Shown one piece after another: positions 59,443 through 64,000 of a stretch of 64,000 bases of DNA. Origin of the DNA: Anaerolineales bacterium (GTDB lineage Bacteria > Chloroflexota > Anaerolineae > Anaerolineales > UBA4823); assembly GCA_020061105.1 (NCBI GenBank), contig JAGUYW010000002.1:1-64000 (forward strand), read 5' to 3'. Both the position numbers and the translations under genes were made by a program. The notes under the pieces were generated by a model. It saw only the letters and a list, made by a program, of their open reading frames with translations, did not search any database and was not told the origin of the DNA. The first letter of the stretch is position 1; the number at the start of each line of letters is the position of its first letter.

Positions 59443-62151
59443 TTACAGCAACCCCAGCTCCCGGGCTGCGGCGGTCGCCTCCAGACCGCTGTGCACATTT
59501 AACTTCTGGTAGATATTCTTGATGTGCCACTGCACGGTGCTGACCGCCACCACCAGCTCGGCGGCAATGTCCTCGTAGGTCATCCCGGCGGCGATCAGGC
59601 GCAGCACCTGCAGCTCACGCTCGCTGAGCTGCTCCACCAGTCCAACCTGGTGGATGGGCGTAACTGGGCAGCCTTTCACAGCGCTGAAGGCTTTGCGCAA
59701 CCGGTAAACATATTCCTCCGAAAGCGGGCTTTTCCACTGGCGGCTGTTGGCGGCGTGCAGGTAAGCCAAGACGGCGGCCAGCGGCTGCCCCAGATCTACA
59801 AATATCCGCAGATACCCCTCCGGCTCGGCTAGAAGCAGCGCTTGCTCCAGGGTTTGCAGCGCCTGGCGAGTCTGGCCGCGGCGATGCTGCAGCAAGGCGC
59901 TCAAAGAAAGAATTTCGATCCGGCGCCCGTGCAATCCGTCCACCTGGGCGCGGCGGTCCAGTTGCTCAAGCAAACTTTGCGCTTCTGCCTGGCGATCCTG
60001 GGCGTAACATAAACGCGCAAATACCAGCAAGCTAGAAAGCGGCGCAACGTGCGATGATAAGTCACTTGCGCTAAAATCTGCCAGCCCGGCCTGCTGGCTC
60101 CAGTATTCCGCTGCCGCCAGGTCATTATTCTCCAGGCCGAGCCGCGCTCGCAAGGCATCGATGAAGGCGATATCCTGGGTATTGCGGCTGTGCAGGCAAA
60201 GTTGGCGCGCTTCGTGGATATACTCGAGAGCTATTTCAGGGTTGCTGCAAGCGTTTTCAAGCCGCGCCATCGCCAGGAAACCTTCCCGGATAAAGACAAA
60301 ATCGCCCCCCTGCTCTGCCAGCTTCAAGCCGCTTTCCAGGTTCTGGCGGGCTAACTCTAGCTTGTTCTGTTCGCGCAAAATATCACCGCTGCGGATCAGG
60401 TCGATACCCGCCAGGGCTGGCTCGGGATAAGCCTGAATGAACTGCGTCGCCTCAGCGAACATGCTCATCGCCACCCGCAATCGCCCTTGCTCCACGCGCA
60501 ACAAGCCCAATGAATTGACCCCTCCCAGGTAAGCCGCCAGGTTGTTAGCGATGCGCCCTTCTCGAATAGCCCACAGCAGGTCTTGCTCGGCTTGCTCGAA
60601 GCGCCCCTGCCCCAGGGCAATTTGCCCGCGGAACAATAAAGCCAGGCTGTGACGATCCAATTCTTCGGCGGGAATGCTCTGCAAAGCAAGCTCCAGGCTT
60701 TCCAGGGCTTTGTGCGGCTGGCTAAAGCGCAGCGCGCAAGCCCGCAGCAGATGGAGATTGCCCAGCGTCTCCTGGTGCGAATCTTCCTCGTCCTGGTAGA
60801 AACCAGAAGCCCGGCGCGCTTCCACAGCTTTTTGCGCGGCTTGCAGCAGCGGCTCTACTTTGTCGAATCGCCCCGCCGCTGTCAGCGACCAGGCGTAGCA
60901 CAGGCACAGGTCGGGCTGCGAGTGTAGATATTTCTCCGGCAGCGCTTTCATCCAACCCAACATAGCCGGCGCGGCGCTGTGTTCGAAGATTTTGTGGCGC
61001 AGCGGGTAGATCAGGCTGGCAGCGCGGTCATAATCACGCTGCAACAGGAAGTATTGCACGGCATCCCAGGTCAGTCCGTTGGTTTCGCACCAGTGGGCAG
61101 CGCGGTAATATAAGCTATCCACCTGTCCAGCGCGAGCTTGCACCAGCTTTTGCTGCAGAAACTCGGCCAACAGCGGGTGGTAACGATACCAGCAGTGATC
61201 CTGGTCGAGCGCTTCCAGGAACAGGTTGGCCTTTTCCAGCCTTTCCAGCATCTCTTGGCTGTCGCTGCGCCCGGTTACGGCGTTGCACAGGTAACCGTTC
61301 AGGCGCTTTAAGATGGATGTTTCCAGTAAAAACTGTTGGGCTTCCGGCGGCTGGCTGTTCAAGACCTGCTCCGCAAGGTAATCGCCGATCAAGCGGTTGG
61401 CGCCGGCAAAAAGGCGTACAAACTCCCCCGGGTTTGGGCTGCTTTGCAAAGCGTGGGCAGCCAGTTTCAGCCCAGTGATCCAGCCTTCAGTGCGCTCGTG
61501 CAGGATGTCAATGGCTTCACTCGAGAGCTTGACCTCTATTGCCAGGCGTAGATACTGGCGTGTTTCGTCAGGTGTGAAGCATAGATCACGGCTGCGCACT
61601 TCGATCATCTGGTCGCGGCTGCGCAAAGTGGTCAACGGCAGGTCAGGCTCGGCGCGGCTGATGATGACCAGGTGCATCTGCGGCGGCATGTGCCTGAGCA
61701 GCAGGTTCACGCCGCCCAGCACCGCTGGATCTGTGACCAGATGGTAATCGTCAATTACCAATGCAAAGGGACGTGGGAACTGCTGGGTGATGCACATCAC
61801 CAACGAGGTGACATCCTCCACAGTAGGTGCGCCTTGCCAGGCAGCCAACTCGGGAGCCCTGTGGCGGTTAAGAGAATTCAGCGCCTCACAGAAAGCGCTC
61901 CAAAAATAGGCCGGGTTGTTATCCTGCTCGTTCAGCGCCAACCAGGCCACCGGCGTCTTCTGGCCGCGGCTCGCCGAAACCGCCGCCGCCCATTCGCTGA
62001 CCAGGGTAGTTTTACCAAAACCCGACGGCGCGCAGACCAGCGCCAGGCGCATCTTCAGGCTTTCATCCAGGCGCGCCAGCAGACGCTTGCGCGAAATATG
62101 CCTGGCGGGGCGAGAAGGGATTTCGAATTTGGCAGCGAGCAGACTTGGCAT
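59443..62151 (-). CDS. MalT/LAL-type LuxR-family regulator
   Basis: SGFGKTTLVSEWAAA; ALVIDDYHLVTDP; TPRs; LSERELQVLRLIAAGMTYEDIAAELVVAVSTVQWHIKNIYQKL. Confidence 0.93.
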   Translation of the reverse strand: MPSLLAAKFEIPSRPARHISRKRLLARLDESLKMRLALVCAPSGFGKTTLVSEWAAAVSASRGQKTPVAWLALNEQDNNPAYFWSAFCEALNSLNRHRAPELAAWQGAPTVEDVTSLVMCITQQFPRPFALVIDDYHLVTDPAVLGGVNLLLRHMPPQMHLVIISRAEPDLPLTTLRSRDQMIEVRSRDLCFTPDETRQYLRLAIEVKLSSEAIDILHERTEGWITGLKLAAHALQSSPNPGEFVRLFAGANRLIGDYLAEQVLNSQPPEAQQFLLETSILKRLNGYLCNAVTGRSDSQEMLERLEKANLFLEALDQDHCWYRYHPLLAEFLQQKLVQARAGQVDSLYYRAAHWCETNGLTWDAVQYFLLQRDYDRAASLIYPLRHKIFEHSAAPAMLGWMKALPEKYLHSQPDLCLCYAWSLTAAGRFDKVEPLLQAAQKAVEARRASGFYQDEEDSHQETLGNLHLLRACALRFSQPHKALESLELALQSIPAEELDRHSLALLFRGQIALGQGRFEQAEQDLLWAIREGRIANNLAAYLGGVNSLGLLRVEQGRLRVAMSMFAEATQFIQAYPEPALAGIDLIRSGDILREQNKLELARQNLESGLKLAEQGGDFVFIREGFLAMARLENACSNPEIALEYIHEARQLCLHSRNTQDIAFIDALRARLGLENNDLAAAEYWSQQAGLADFSASDLSSHVAPLSSLLVFARLCYAQDRQAEAQSLLEQLDRRAQVDGLHGRRIEILSLSALLQHRRGQTRQALQTLEQALLLAEPEGYLRIFVDLGQPLAAVLAYLHAANSRQWKSPLSEEYVYRLRKAFSAVKGCPVTPIHQVGLVEQLSERELQVLRLIAAGMTYEDIAAELVVAVSTVQWHIKNIYQKLNVHSGLEATAAARELGLL

Positions 62152-62446
62152 GATGTTCTCTCTGTCGATGAAGTATTCGGTTACGGTTTATTATAGACCA
62201 AAATGTCGCCTGCGACATCCAACCTATGTAATAATATGTACACAAATACAGAAAAACTTTACCTACCGCAGCGGCGACCTGATGGCGAATGGGAATTTCA
62301 CCATCAACGCCGACCGGCTGTTCCAGGAGATGATACTTCATGCTACAAATGCTGCCGCGTCCCGAGCGGATTTATCCCCAGATCGAAGAACTGGCGCGGC
62401 GCATTGCCGCGCGCCTGCCATGAACCCAATTCCATAGAAAGGGTGT

Positions 62447-63376
62447 TTGCTGATGAACTTCACTGAACCGGCTGCCCTGGCTTACCTGGTTATTTACCTG
62501 GCTGCGCTGGTCGTTGCCATCTGGAAGCGGAAGACCTTCCCCTTGCAAGAGTCCATCATGGTGGTGGTAATCGTTGGCTTTGGGTTTACTGCCCTGGTGC
62601 ATTGGCTCTTTCCGGTCTCTACTGGCGCGCCATCCCCGGCGCCTGTCTCGACTTCCGAATTAACCTTCACGGTGCTGTACCTGGCGGGCATCGCCGCGCT
62701 GCTGGTTTTCCCGCGCCCGATGCCGGAAGAATGGAAGGGCGATTTTGTCAAGAAAAGGCTTGTAGACACGGTCTTCAAGCTTAGCTTCTTTGTCGTCGTG
62801 CCCCTGGCCGCCTTACGCCTGATCTGGCAGACCCCCTGGCAGAGCCTGGGATTTCGCGCTGGCAATATCGAGGCCATCTGGCTGCCTACCCTGCTGCTGT
62901 GCCTGGTCTTTGGCGCGTTCAACCTGCTGGCGGGCAGCAGCGCCGCGCCGGTGCGCAAAGGTCAGTACAACGCCGGGCAAATCGGGCTTGGTTTCGCTCT
63001 GGCGCTGGCGTGGAACTTGTTGGAGGTGGGCCTGGTGGAAGAGTTCTTCTTCCGCGCCTTCCTGCAAGGCCGCCTGACCAGTTTTTTGGGTTCGCCATTA
63101 TCAGGCGTGCTGATCGCCTCGCTGCTGTTCGGATTGGCGCACGCCCCCGGTATCTACCTGCGCAAGGGCGATCAGCACGGCCCCCTGGGCGAAAAACCCA
63201 GCCTGTTGAACGCCATTCTCTACACCATCCTGGTTCTCAGCCCGACCGGCTGGTTCATGGGATTACTCTACTGGCGCACCCAAAGCCTGCTGGCGCCTAT
63301 CCTGGTGCACGCCGTGGTCGATTCAGTGGCGCATTTGCCGTTGTTTATCGAGGGGGTGATGATTCACCGCTCGTAA
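62447..63376 (+). CDS. CPBP-family intramembrane metalloprotease
   Basis: LVEEFFFRAFLQGRLTSFLGSPLSGVLIASLLFGLAHAPGIYL; HAVVDSVAHL; start probably ATG 62453. Confidence 0.87.
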   Translation: MLMNFTEPAALAYLVIYLAALVVAIWKRKTFPLQESIMVVVIVGFGFTALVHWLFPVSTGAPSPAPVSTSELTFTVLYLAGIAALLVFPRPMPEEWKGDFVKKRLVDTVFKLSFFVVVPLAALRLIWQTPWQSLGFRAGNIEAIWLPTLLLCLVFGAFNLLAGSSAAPVRKGQYNAGQIGLGFALALAWNLLEVGLVEEFFFRAFLQGRLTSFLGSPLSGVLIASLLFGLAHAPGIYLRKGDQHGPLGEKPSLLNAILYTILVLSPTGWFMGLLYWRTQSLLAPILVHAVVDSVAHLPLFIEGVMIHRS

Positions 63377-63419
63377 AATCGCCGCATGGTTTTCCCGGGC
63401 AGGTGTTCATTCCAAGAGA

Positions 63420-63992
63420 TCATGATGGAGTCATATCAACTACCGCCTGGCGTATTGCACGCAAGTTTTCCAGGGGAGTGAGTAAAGGCACAGCGCACTC
63501 AGGACCGACAACAGCTACCCCTGCGGCAATGGCATACTTTGCCTGTAAATAAGCAGCTTCTGGTTTACCGTTTAAGAGCGTCTCGGGATTATTCACATTT
63601 CCTAATAAAGCCAAGCGCTGCCCGGCTGGCGCAGATGTATTGACTTTTTCAATAGCTTTTTTCGCATCTACCTTTGAGTCGAAGTGAAACCCATGAAATC
63701 CAGAAAAAGCAATATACTCAATGCGATCGAGGGTATTTCCACAGATATGTAGAACAAGCGGAAAGTTCAAGCGGCTGGTTAATTGCTTATGGAAAGGCAG
63801 CAGCAGATCGCGATACATTCTTCCGCTGACCAGGTCGCCGGTAGCGTGATCAGCTACACAGATTACATCTGCACCTGCAGCAATTTGCGCATTGGCAAAC
63901 AAAATCGTAACATCCATCAACCTTTCGAGGAATCGGTTTACCTTTTCCGGCTCCAGGATTGTTGCCATTAAGAAATCCTGGACCCCATGCAT
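63420..63992 (-). CDS. Uroporphyrinogen decarboxylase/corrinoid methyltransferase (MtaA/CmuA-like) family, partial at window edge
   Basis: FANAQIAAGADVICVADHATGDLVSGRMYRDLLLPFHKQL; LVLHICGNTLDRIEYIAFSGFHGFHFDSK; ALLGNVNNPETLLNGKPE. Confidence 0.88.
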   Translation of the reverse strand: MHGVQDFLMATILEPEKVNRFLERLMDVTILFANAQIAAGADVICVADHATGDLVSGRMYRDLLLPFHKQLTSRLNFPLVLHICGNTLDRIEYIAFSGFHGFHFDSKVDAKKAIEKVNTSAPAGQRLALLGNVNNPETLLNGKPEAAYLQAKYAIAAGVAVVGPECAVPLLTPLENLRAIRQAVVDMTPS

Positions 63993-64000
63993 ATGGTAGG

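Overview
Gene-dense, GC-rich bacterial window. SARP/BTAD-STAND and MalT-like regulators, a CSLREA/parallel beta-helix giant, BNR-like fragments and intergenic repeats suggest a Chloroflexota (Anaerolineae-like) genome, but this is inference. No rRNA, tRNA, CRISPR array or transposase was recognised. Recognisable modules: two-component system plus TlpA/CcdA; cytochrome P450; kinase-like/STAND NTPase gene; WYL, PadR and ArsR regulators; multiheme cytochrome/YeeE-YedE sulfur cluster; H+-pyrophosphatase; VapBC-like TA pair; oligopeptide ABC operon; and an ECF-transporter/FmdE/MoeA cassette. Most notable observations: (1) a DsrE-family gene with an in-frame TGA exactly at the first Cys of the conserved CGTC motif (candidate selenoprotein, UGTC); (2) a probable Moco-type riboswitch plus intrinsic terminator upstream of a THEP1-like NTPase/ECF transporter/Mo-pterin-domain lipoprotein/FmdE/MoeA operon, possibly an undescribed Mo/W or molybdopterin-related uptake system; (3) a kinase-like + STAND NTPase + TPR gene interrupted by one in-frame TAG, translationally coupled to an unknown gene; (4) an octaheme cytochrome (OTR-like), heptaheme-cytochrome b fusion and two YeeE/YedE proteins under an ArsR regulator; (5) a higB toxin gene decayed by several single-base lesions next to an intact higA. 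All calls are by eye from motifs; no searches were run.
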